Source: Ifrita kowaldi
Taxonomy: Eukaryota; Chordata; Aves; Passeriformes; Cinclosomatidae
Direction of reading: 5' to 3'
Assembly (NCBI GenBank): GCA_013398055.1
Contig: VZRS01004057.1
Location: 62,313 to 126,312, forward strand
DNA: 64,000 bases
The notes beneath the pieces were generated by a model. The model did not search any database. It saw only the letters and a program-made list of their open reading frames with translations, and was not told the origin of the DNA. Numbering within the stretch: position 1 is the stretch's first letter; the number at the start of each line of letters is the position of its first letter. Positions 48,901 through 57,296 of this stretch are shown here, piece after piece. A program made the translations under genes and the position numbers.

Positions 48901-51900
48901 ATTCGTGAATTTATTGAATGGTGCTGCAGCTACGGCTATGAGAAAATCATAAATCAATATCACAAATAGTGCAATTAAAGGCTTGACTTCTCCTGTTTTG
49001 GGCAGCAGATTCCAGGGCTTTCTGAGATGGTGCTAAATTTTCCTTCTTATTTATTTTTAAACAACATGAGTTAATAAAACAAAGCCAAAGCATAGGCTAA
49101 CCCAAGATTTACTGAGCTTTAAGATTTTCTTAATTGGATGAGCTTTAAAAACCACCTGATACATAAACCCAAAATGCTAATAGCACTGTATTGAACATTC
49201 CTTTGTAAGTCTCACTGGAACTGCTGCATCTTTCATAAACTTCCAAAAGAAAATACCAGCCAACCAGTGTTTGAGCATACCCTCTCAATATTAAATCTAC
49301 ACAAATCAGTATTGATCAACAAAATCAATACAATCACAACCTTTCCTGTCATTTGCTACTAACATTTATGCAAGATAGAAATAAACAATTGTTAAAGGAA
49401 AATTTGAACTCCCATGCACCATTACCCTTTGGAAATTACTATTTTAGCAATGCCAGGGCCTCTTCACAGCAATTTAGGAATTATAAAGAAATACTGAATT
49501 GAGAAAAGTTATTGCAAGTGGTTTTTTTGCAATTACATGCTTACAAGCAGTTTATTCTGTGTTTGATCGATCATTTCCTTCCTTTCATCTTTCCTTTTCT
49601 CCGTATGGTGGAAAGATTCTTTTGAAACATTAGCGCTTGTAATTTCACCTTAAAGAAAACACATACAGAAATACTATATCACTAATTTAGTTGTAAATTA
49701 CTACTGTAATAATTTTTGGACTGATCATACAGATTTGTCACAGAAATAGAAGTAATAGCTTGTTTCTAAACCATTTCATTTAAGAAATATGCAAAAAGAG
49801 TTGTAAAGGACAAAATTTATTAGACAAAACCTATTTGAAGATTAGGAAAAGCTAAAAGCATTGCTTTTATTTGAAAAAATTGGTTCAGTGATCAGTTTAG
49901 CTTAGTTGGCAGAGCACTTGTTTGATACATGGAGTACAGAACTATAAAGGTATTAGTGGAAGCCTGTTTTAAAATCCTCACTATGGAGCAGGCAATATTT
50001 TGTATTATTTTGATTATTCTAAAACACAAAACAAAGTAAAATACGTACACAGGTTAAAATATAGGAAAAAATTATGTAGAAATAGCAAAATTTTAATTTA
50101 ACTGGCTTTTTAAAAAAAAGCAGCAAGTTGATATCAAGTATTTTGAAATCTCACCTGATTTTCTGTCTCTGTATTCTGCAAATTCTGGTTCTGGTATTGG
50201 AACAGGCTTGAGTATCTGACGCCCACAGCTTACAGAATACATGAAAAATATTTACAACATTCAGTAACTTTCTTCTTTTGCTACTGCTGTCTTCTACTGA
50301 AAAATATCTGCAGATTACTTTTTAAAAAAAGGCTTATGAAGGTTTCTTCAACAACTGACCTTAGTATTTTCTCCTAAATTTGGCACACATAGATTTAGTC
50401 TGTCCTTGGATAGCAATCAACCATCACCTCCCCCAGACTTAGATCTCTGAATTAGTCAAGTAGAGCTCATAGCTAAGAAAGTATTCAGAAACACAGACTT
50501 CAATTCCCAAGTAAGAAGCCCTCCTTTTCTAAAATTCCATGGAATATTGTTCCTCTACAACAACAGCTGCTGAGAAGGATGGGCCGTGCCAAAGCAGTGA
50601 CATACATTCTGAATTCTTTATTCTGCCCTGGATAACACAGTTACAGGTTATTATGAGATCTTATGCCTTTTTTCAATCCTAGTAGGTGCACAGGTCTTGC
50701 TTTTTTTTTTTTGGTTTTTTTTTGGTTTTCATTTTATTTGCATTCTTTTCAACAGATATGAAGTGACTGAAATTATAACAGAGTTTACAGTACCTGCTGC
50801 ACATATAACCTACAGGTGTTTTAACTGGCTGCTGAAGATCTGGAGAGCTAGATGCGTGTCCTGGAGGCTTGTGTATATTAATGCTTGGTTTTGTGAGGAA
50901 ATCAGCAGTGTCAGGGAACTCGACAGGTGACCAGAAAGCCCCACTGGAGACAGATCCATGGCTCGGTGACCCCACGGGACTCAGGCCGGGAGAAGCACCT
51001 TCCAAAACAAACATTGCACGGGGTTCAGATGACAATGAAGTCGTTGCTGTTTACCAAGACCGGATTTAAACAACGAGGGACATGCTGACATTATTTCAGT
51101 GCTGTGTTTTCATGAAAAATGATGTACCATCTTGTTACTGTACAAATTGCGTGATCTTACCTGCTCGTCTGGGACCCATGTGATGGGTCAGTGTCACAGA
51201 GGATGATCTTTGCTTTGGTATTGTCAGCAAGTTTGCACCAAAAGACCCATTTGAGTGAGATCCTTGGCTGAAAATAAAACAGTAAGAATTTTTTTTTATT
51301 TCTTTCCTAGTTTGTCTTCCATTTTTATTAAATAAAATGCTTTTAAAATAGGTGTACTGCCCAGTGACAGGTCCACCACCATTCAAGAAAGAGAGAATAC
51401 TACAAAGCAGTCAGATTCAAGACCAGCTAGAAAATATACGTCAATCACATGAAATAAAAACTGCTGTGTACTGACTGAAAGCAACAAAAAACTTTATACA
51501 GTCCTAAAATGACACAATAAATATACTCAGACTATGTGTTATAGGTTTTACTTTCTAACATGCTACTTTCCTTGAACATTTGAAGCAGGCTGTTTCCTAA
51601 CAGATCTGAGGATTGATTACTTTGGAAATACAATAAGAACCTTACACAGCCACAGCGATTTTCAAATAAATTTTTCATATTCAATTAATTATTTTATCTA
51701 TTATAAACTTAAAACTAAAGCTGTTTTTGACATCGAATCATATTTTGCTTCAGTAGCCAAATCGTTAAACTCAATTGCTCAGTTCTGCCATCTGCTGTCG
51801 CAGGGACGAAATTTCACACCATGATTTAAAATTATATTTGCTTCAGTGAACAACAATGTAATATGCAATTAAAAATACTTGTATACGTGCACTTCAAAGT

Positions 51901-54900
51901 AAAAATAGTTAATTTAAAACTATTTCACTTCAGGAGGGGAAAACGGTATTTAACAAAACAGATTTAATCTTTCTCAAGCCGATTGCAAAAAAAGTCCAAT
52001 GCAGTAATAATACTTCCTCTCCCATCACTACTTTAAATATACGAATAAGAAAAATGAGTTAAAGAATACACAGAAATAAATCCATGTTTATCTACACCTA
52101 CTGGAAAGGGTCCAGCAGAATCCACAAAGATGATGAGGGGTCTGGAGCATCTCCCTTATGAGGAGCGGCTGCAGGAGCTGGGCCTTTGAAGTCCAGAGAA
52201 GGCTGAGAGGGGATCTCACCAGTGCATACAAATATCTCAAAGGTGGGCTAAGAGGATGGTGCCAGATTCTCTTCAGTGGCACCCAGAAAGAGGATGAGGA
52301 GCAATGGCCATAAACCAAAACACCGAGAAGTTTCACCTCAACATGAGGAAGGACTTCTTTACGTTTTGAGCTAGTGTTTGAATGAGAAACCAAATCAAAA
52401 AATCTGCATACAAACAAAACAGAAGCTCCCAAGAGCTGCTTTTGAATGGTAAGGAAAGTGAGGAAACCCTCTGTAAATGTACATTGAGACTGCAGCAGGA
52501 GGGCTGGGCCTCAGATTGAAATCCCACGGTTGCTAAGGTTGAACCAATTTCTCTGGTCCCTGGTTATTTCCAGAGGATACAACTGGGGAGGTTCTTCTGG
52601 ACACTGGCAACCAAATCAGCATCAAAATATAATCTTTAAATGATTGCTACTGCTCATATTAGAACCTTCAATTGTGTTTTATACACAAACCACAATTAAG
52701 TTTTACAATGTAAAAACTTAGAGATCATATTTTGTTCAAGGGGAAGAACAACACTGAAAGGGCCGAATTATTTAAATACATACATAAAAATTTAGAGATC
52801 ATATTTTATTCAAGGGGAAGAAAAACACTGAAAGGGCCAAATTATTTAAATGGTTCACTTTAAAATTAAATATAATACTGATGAGTAAATTCTTGGATGT
52901 ATGTATATGAATTTCCATCCACTACTAATAACTAGAAGTTATCAGCATAACTCATGTTTTCTTTTTTAAAAATGCATCTGTTATACTTTCCTTATGACCT
53001 ATGTAGAACCATTTAAAGAAAAAAAAAACACCAAAACAAAAGCAAAAAAAACAAAACAAAACACATTTTTAAAAAACCAAGAAAACCAAGAAAAGCAGAA
53101 CTACACACATTTTTACAGATTTCCAGAGCAAAGACATACACATTTATACACTTAATAAAATTAATGTGTGAATTTTCACTAATATACAACATTACACAAA
53201 AAGAAAAAAAAACATTCATTTTAATCCTAATTCAGAATGTTATCTCAATTCTGGAAATAAAAGCTCTCTTTGCACCATATTGATTAACAAGTAGAGAAGA
53301 GATGACTACCTTAATCTATTTTACAGCTTGCTTGATGACTGGAGGAACAATAAACATTGTAATACACACAACAGTGGCTACCAACCACAAGAAAATTGTC
53401 TTACCTTTTTAATTATATATGGGTATATGGAAGTTGGCAAGTGATAGATATTTTAAATAAAAAGAAGGAGGAAGTCAGTACTAGTTTAGAGACTAAACTA
53501 GTTTGTTTTGCAATCACGTATGTTGGACTTTTTTTCATTTCCTACTCAAAGGCCTACTTATTATGACAGAGCACACTATTTAACCTCAGAATGACCCGAT
53601 TTCTACTTCTGATCAACAAGAGTTACAAAGCATAGCACATAATTAACTTTTCCAGTTTATGCTGGCAGAACTTGGAGGCTTAATTCACAAGATTTTACAT
53701 CAAATACTTCTGCTGCCAAGCTCCAGCATTATTATTGCCCTTAAAATGCTGTTCGGTGCTTACCTTGGTGTGTTATACTCCTGATGGGATCTCTTGCTGA
53801 TGTTACCCCGTTCCCATCTAGATGATGTTGATTCTATAGGTGACAAGCCAGAAACTGCTGAAGATCGTCTCAGCTGTGGGGTTGGCAGGCTGCTCCTGCT
53901 AGTTAATCCCTGTTGAGTAATTTGACCGTGGTTAAAATCCGTGGAAGTAAAAACAGATGTTAAAATCTTATTTCTGGTTTGTAAGCGCTATTTATTGCTT
54001 ATTTTTATAGTGAAACAGCTGATGTGGTATCTTACCACAGGTATGGTATCTTACTCCAGGTGGGGGTCTCCCAAGGGCAACAAGAGATATGGATACTCAG
54101 GGGTTTGCCTAGACAACTTTTATTTGCCTAAACTCTGAAAACTGTTAAAATCATGACTGTTAATAACGGCAGAAATCCACCCATCCGGCAAGCATTCTAC
54201 TGTCATACACTAGGAAATCTAGGGACAGTTCTAGGGACAGTCATGATGACAGTGGAAAGTGTTTCTGTCACAGAGCAGCCTTGTAATGTTTTTTGTCTCA
54301 GGATTAATTTTTCTTTCTTTTTTTTTTACTTTTCTGAGTACTGGGCAGTTCACGCTTCCAAGAAACCCAAGGGAAAGGGTTAGTGTGAGATAACCAGTAA
54401 TGACCAGCCCAAGGTCTGAAGCCCAGTTTCAGTTGCATTCTTTTCTTAGTTTTTAATTCCTTTCCTATCAAGGAGATCAGGCAGTTCACCACTGAATCGC
54501 AGAACAGCCTGTGTTGGAAGAGACCTTAAAGCTCCTCTAGTTCCACCCCCCCCTGTTGTGGACAGGGACACCTTTCCCAGACCAGGTTGCTCAGAGCCCC
54601 ATCCAGCCTGGCCTAATATCCAATCTAACCCTGCCCTCTTTCAGTTTGAAGCCATTCCCCCTTGTCCTGTCACTACATGCTCATGTAAATAATCCCTCTC
54701 CACCTTTCCTGCAGGCACCCTTCAGGTTCTGGAAGACCACAATTAGGTCACTCCAAACTGAACAAATACAATTCTCTCAACCTTTCCTGGTAGGAGAGGT
54801 GCTCCATCCCTCTGACCAACTTGATGACCTCCTTAATCAACCTGAAAATTATAACTGAACACACTTTGGAAGCCAGTCAGGGAAGAGAAACAAAGATGTA

Positions 54901-57264
54901 CATAACCAGCAGAAAAAACACATGGAGGAGACCTTTTATATTCCAAGTGAGGGAAAGAGAGAATGGAAACCTTTCAAGAGAGTCCATTTTGAAAAAATAC
55001 TTTCATATTATTTTCTTTGGAGTTTGTGCTCACTTACCTGCTTTTTGGAAGAAAAAGAAATCTTTCTCTTGCAGTAACATAGGGGGAAATACTTGAGCTT
55101 ACTCTTAAACATACACCAAAGCCAAAAATTCATTGAATGATGGTGGCAAGCACTAGGCAAATTTCTATACAGAAACCTCCCAAAACTTGAGGGGAAAGTT
55201 ACTTTTAGGAAGGAGAAAAAGAGAATAGCTGTGAAAAAACATATTCTTTCAATCTCACGTGGTCTTTATAACTGGTCTCCAGCAATGAATATTTTTCATT
55301 TCACACTATTTTAACTAGCTATAAAGAAATTTAAAAATCAAAAGGTATACCAATCCTTAGTGGCTTTTAAAGAAATCCACAAAGAAAAACATGCTGAATG
55401 ACTGTGATCCCTGCCCAACTGATTTCTGCAGGTATCCATGTGACATTTCAAAGAATTTCATACTGCAGTGATTCTGCAGGATCTTCCACAGAGTAACCTG
55501 TAGACACTGAGTTTTTTCCCCAAAAATATGGCTCCCAACAGACATTTCACAAGCTGAATCTGGCTCCAAAATACTAAGCCAACAAGATGATCGGTTTGGG
55601 CCAAGCCGCCCACTTCCTGGAAATGTAAACAACTCAAGGGCATGTTCCAGAGCAGCCTCCACAATGGGCAGCCTCAAGCTGTCAATACTGGGCTGGAATT
55701 ATTAGCTCTGGTGCTCTGCAGCTGAGTTTCTATATCGTAATGTTTTTCCACCACGTTCCTTAGCGTATCATATAGTAACTACAGTCCTGCTTGCACTTAC
55801 TAGCGCTGGGTAATGGAGAACTGACTGTGGATTTTACACTGGTCTCACAAAGCAATTTTTTGAAGAGAAAAGGGATATTTTTCCTTTGACATAGTTGATT
55901 TGCTTCTGTCTGATGGCTGGTTTGCCGTCCACAAGAGTAAATTTCTTGAGGAAGAAAGGTCAATGAAAAAGCCACTCTGACAGTAATGGTTAGACAAGGA
56001 ATGTGGAAGAATCAAGAACAGCCCTGTTTGTGCCATATCATGAGACTATAACATCTTCAGTTTATATTTGCTGTTCTTTTGAGGAATGATGTGGTCAGGG
56101 TGCAGACCAGTGCTTGTACCCGTCTATCCATCAACCACCTGAATTTGCATTTTGGTACCTATCTCCATTTCATTCAATGTGTTTTCACAGCTGCTCTCTT
56201 TCAGCCTTAAACATTGTCCACAGGTACTCAGTAGAGAACCTACTATGCAGGCAGGAGCATTCTTTCCAGATGAATTTTTCTTTATCTATTTATTTTTGTT
56301 TAATTGCAGCATACACGTGAATGAAAATGAAAGCCACTTGACCTTGAGCAGCTTCCGGTCTTTTTCAGCAGGATCCTCTACTTCAGGACAGGGGAAGAAA
56401 CCAGGAAATGGTGAGAATGGGCTGGCCTTTGGCCTGCATGCTCCTGAGAAAGCACCAATGAGACTGTTAATGCTTCGAAGGGAAGAGAGCACATGTGGTG
56501 GAAGAGATGGGTCACTCAGGAGCTCTGTGAGCATGTTCCGAGCCTCGTTCAGTACTGAGAGATCAACTCCATTTCCACTGCCAGGACTCTGGAATAGATG
56601 GAAGTGTTGCAAACTATTAACATGTCAACATTCATGGTATCCTTTATTTTAAATAAGTATCTTATGTGTTGCAAGTTTTAAAAAAAAAATTTTAAAAAAT
56701 CAATGCAACATTTTTCTTTCAAAGAAAATATGTACATACAGACATGCAGACAGCAGTTTCTGCAGGTTTTTATCACACAAATAAAAATTAATTCACAATT
56801 CAACATTAGCTTTCAGTTTATTTTTCTCTATTTAAAATATGTTCCAATTTTTTTATCTCTATTTATCTCAGCATTAAACTTAGCATTCTATCTCTTCCAA
56901 CAGTATCAACAAATTTTGGCAATCAAACTGCTGGAGCCCCTTACGGAGGTACAATTTCCACAGCCTCATCATTTTTATTAACCCTGATTCTATTGAAAGG
57001 AATTATTAAAAAATTATCCAAAAAAAGTGATTCGTTTTAATTTTGCATAATTCTCTGAACAGGAACAATGAGAGCTTATGACAACGTAAAAGACAGAGGG
57101 AAAAATTAGGCAAATATAGCATCAACAGAAGAACTGAAATTTGACGGTTTACAGTAAACTCTGTACTCAATCACATTTTACAAAAAAACCAATTAAATTA
57201 AAAATATACTGACCTGGTAATAGGGCTTGTACCACTGCTTCAAATCCCAATCCCAAAGTATCAT
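39719..57264 (-). CDS. PDE3B: cGMP-inhibited 3',5'-cyclic phosphodiesterase 3B, exons 2-16, 5' partial
   Basis: PDE3B hydrolyses cAMP (and cGMP slowly) at ER and plasma membranes; insulin activates it through Akt phosphorylation to restrain lipolysis and glucose output. Fifteen exons, each listed separately, sum to 2,385 bases (794 residues plus stop) with every junction in phase. The human protein has about 1,112 residues, so about 318 N-terminal residues with the membrane segments, encoded by one large exon 1, lie beyond base 64000. Visible landmarks: the regulatory region with R-R-S-S and R-S-S-S motifs (exons 4-5), [10 protein letters not shown] (exons 10-11), [11 protein letters not shown] with metal-binding His and Asp (exon 12), [10 protein letters not shown] (exon 13), DINGPAK with the metal Asp (exon 14), the substrate-orienting Gln in [11 protein letters not shown] and an acidic tail (exon 15). 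The paralogue PDE3A is excluded less firmly than other PDE families; synteny next to CYP2R1 favours PDE3B. Confidence 0.97.
40286..40535 (-). CDS. PDE3B: PDE3B exon 15
   Basis: Acceptor TTTTCCAG, donor GTAAGT, 250 bases. It begins GDEEASLGLPISPFMDRSSP, continues [20 protein letters not shown], which holds the conserved Gln and Phe of the nucleotide pocket, and ends in an acidic stretch from VDEEEEDAEST to EEMEDDLIL. Confidence 0.96.
40634..40960 (+). mobile_element. CR1 LINE fragment, plus orientation, in PDE3B intron 14
   Basis: Well-preserved CR1 3' end: CAGTGATCTCTTCTCTCC, AGGAAGAGGTTCCTCACCCA, GGTTGGGCACTGGAACAGGC, and a terminus CCCTTCCAACTCAGGATATT followed by CTGTGATTCCATG. It lies about 100 bases upstream of exon 15 in PDE3B sense, antisense to PDE3B. 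Confidence 0.95.
41837..41998 (-). CDS. PDE3B: PDE3B exon 14, metal-binding Asp
   Basis: Acceptor CTATGCCAG, donor GTGGGT, 162 bases, phase 0 at both ends. It encodes VNDMNSNGLEWSNENDRLLA then CQICIKLADINGPAKVREL and WTEGIVNEFYEQ. The Asp of KLADI is the second catalytic-metal Asp of class I phosphodiesterases. Confidence 0.96.
42235..42438 (-). CDS. PDE3B: PDE3B exon 13
   Basis: Acceptor TTTTCTGTAG, donor GTTTGT, 204 bases, phase 0 at both ends. It encodes [20 protein letters not shown] then [20 protein letters not shown], the central helices of the catalytic domain. The HH of LENHH is conserved in PDEs. Confidence 0.96.
42840..43020. repeat. A/C-rich low-complexity tract (G/T-rich on the PDE3B strand)
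   Basis: Long runs of A interrupted by C3-C5 blocks in PDE3B intron 12. On the transcribed-sense strand it reads as T runs broken by GGGGG, GGG and GGGG, especially across 42895-42950. Confidence 0.9.
43870..44069 (-). CDS. PDE3B: PDE3B exon 12, HD motif
   Basis: Acceptor TTTTTTTTTAG, donor GTAAGA, 200 bases. It completes an Asp codon and encodes EASGIAPVQVSYTSSKSCPI, then [20 protein letters not shown] and [24 protein letters not shown] is the class I phosphodiesterase signature with the metal-ligand His and Asp. The first 20 residues are the end of the PDE3-specific insertion in the catalytic domain. Confidence 0.97.
45551..45664 (-). CDS. PDE3B: PDE3B exon 11, catalytic His exon
   Basis: Acceptor CTGATTTTCAG, donor GTATGT, 114 bases. 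It completes Tyr and encodes [20 protein letters not shown] then IPGFQQIRNEHIMDSDI plus one base. The H-N-x-x-H-A-x-D motif contains the proton-donating His. The end of the exon enters the PDE3-specific insertion. Confidence 0.96.
45721..45737. repeat. (CAA)n microsatellite with A tail
   Basis: Nearly six CAA units followed by A8 in PDE3B intron 10, about 55 bases upstream of exon 11 in gene sense. Confidence 0.9.
46399..46510 (-). CDS. PDE3B: PDE3B exon 10
   Basis: Acceptor TTCTTCATTTAG, donor GTAAGT, 112 bases. It encodes VTYSLFRDTGLFEIFKIPTQ then EFMNYFRALENGYRDIP plus one base, the N-terminal helices of the catalytic domain. Confidence 0.96.
48669..48803 (-). CDS. PDE3B: PDE3B exon 9
   Basis: Acceptor CTCATACAG, donor GTTTGT, 135 bases, phase 0. 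It encodes VEQSSSLETMLLDHDSLMEK then MNNWNFQIFDLVKEMGEQSG and RILSQ. The NWNF motif marks the start of the conserved PDE3 catalytic region. Confidence 0.96.
49545..49648 (-). CDS. PDE3B: PDE3B exon 8
   Basis: Acceptor TTCTTTAAG, donor GTAAGC, 104 bases. It completes Gly and encodes EITSANVSKESFHHTEKRKD then ERKEMIDQTQNKLL, a charged linker between the regulatory region and the catalytic domain. The linker is poorly conserved in the family, so identity rests on phase and position between exons 7 and 9. Confidence 0.88.
49890..49990 (+). repeat. tRNA-like relic (candidate tRNA-derived SINE or tRNA pseudogene)
   Basis: The stretch contains TAGCTTAGTTGG (49898-49909), an exact fit to the RNA polymerase III A-box consensus TRGCNNAGYNGG, followed by CAGAGCAC as in tRNA D arms. 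About 60 bases later GTTTTAAAATCC resembles a decayed B box. I cannot fold a full cloverleaf, so it is at best a relic. It lies in PDE3B intron 7. Confidence 0.3.
50155..50228 (-). CDS. PDE3B: PDE3B exon 7
   Basis: Acceptor TATTCTGTAAG, donor GTGAGA, 74 bases. It completes a Ser codon and encodes CGRQILKPVPIPEPEFAEYR then DRKS plus one base. The CG dipeptide matches the S-C-G of the PDE3B regulatory region. Confidence 0.92.
50699..50731. repeat. T-rich tract with GG interruptions
   Basis: Low-complexity T runs with GG pairs in PDE3B intron 6, just beyond exon 6 in gene sense. Confidence 0.85.
50794..51046 (-). CDS. PDE3B: PDE3B exon 6, regulatory region
   Basis: Acceptor TTGGTAAACAG, donor GTACTG, 253 bases. 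It encodes TTSLSSEPRAMFVLEGASPG, then SPVEFPDTADFLTKPSINIH, and ends TPVGYMCS with two bases of the last Ser. The PVEFPDTADFL block matches the family; the Ser/Pro-rich sequence around it is typical of a disordered phosphoregulatory linker. Confidence 0.94.
51161..51267 (-). CDS. PDE3B: PDE3B exon 5, regulatory region
   Basis: Acceptor TTATTTTCAG, donor GTAAGA, 107 bases. It encodes QGSHSNGSFGANLLTIPKQR then SSSVTLTHHMGPRRA. The LLTIPKQRSSSV block is strongly conserved in PDE3 proteins and contains basic-residue-directed Ser sites of the kind phosphorylated by PKA or Akt and bound by 14-3-3. Confidence 0.95.
52098..52370 (+). mobile_element. CR1 LINE fragment, plus orientation, in PDE3B intron 4
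   Basis: Blocks TATGAGGAGCGGCTGCAGGA, GCTGGGCCTTTGAAGTCCAG, AGAAGGCTGAGAGGGGATCT and CACCTCAACATGAGGAAGGA are the CR1 sequence coding for the end of ORF2 and the start of the 3' UTR. The terminal repeat is missing, so the copy is truncated at both ends or broken near 52370. Confidence 0.88.
52711..52858. repeat. Two-copy direct tandem duplication, 74-base period
   Basis: GAGATCATATTTTGTTCAAG at 52721 recurs at 52795 as GAGATCATATTTTATTCAAG, and the match continues through GGGAAGAA, CACTGAAAGGGCC and AATTATTTAAAT. Only a handful of mismatches separate the copies. It lies in PDE3B intron 4. Confidence 0.93.
53764..53909 (-). CDS. PDE3B: PDE3B exon 4, regulatory region
   Basis: Acceptor AATTACTCAACAG, donor GTAAGC, 146 bases. 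It encodes GLTSRSSLPTPQLRRSSAVS then GLSPIESTSSRWERGNISKR and SHQEYNTP plus two bases. The SLPTPQLRRSS block is a PDE3 hallmark; its R-R-S-S is a likely kinase site. Confidence 0.95.
54490..54840 (-). mobile_element. CR1 LINE fragment, minus orientation, in PDE3B intron 3
   Basis: The plus strand reads GAATCGCAGAACAGCCTGTG, TTGGAAGAGACCTTAAAGCT, GACACCTTTCCCAGACCAGG, CAGCCTGGCCTAATATCCAA and CCTTGTCCTGTCACTACATG. This is the reverse complement of a longer CR1 3' end, with the terminus at the left. It is in the same transcriptional sense as PDE3B. Confidence 0.95.
56343..56588 (-). CDS. PDE3B: PDE3B exon 3
   Basis: Acceptor TCTATTCCAG, donor GTCAAG (a weak donor), 246 bases, phase 0 at both ends. 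It encodes SPGSGNGVDLSVLNEARNML, then SDPSLPPHVLSSLRSINSLI and GAFSGACRPKASPFSPFPGF, ending EKDRKLLK. The NGVDLSVLNEARNM block is diagnostic for PDE3. Confidence 0.95.
57214..57264 (-). CDS. PDE3B: PDE3B exon 2
   Basis: A 51-base exon, phase 0, encoding MILWDWDLKQWYKPYYQ between acceptor TTATCCTTACAG and donor GTCAGT. The WDWDLKQWYKP motif is shared by PDE3A and PDE3B just before the VLNEARNM block. Another frame is also open here (TLGLGFEAVVQ), but it does not join exon 3 in phase. Confidence 0.93.
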
Positions 57265-57274
57265 CTGTAAGGAT

Positions 57275-57296
57275 AAAAAAAAAAAAAAAAAAAAAA
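57275..57296. repeat. A22 homopolymer (T tract before PDE3B exon 2)
   Basis: In gene sense this is a T22 run ending 10 bases before the exon 2 boundary, so it forms the polypyrimidine tract of that acceptor. Confidence 0.95.
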
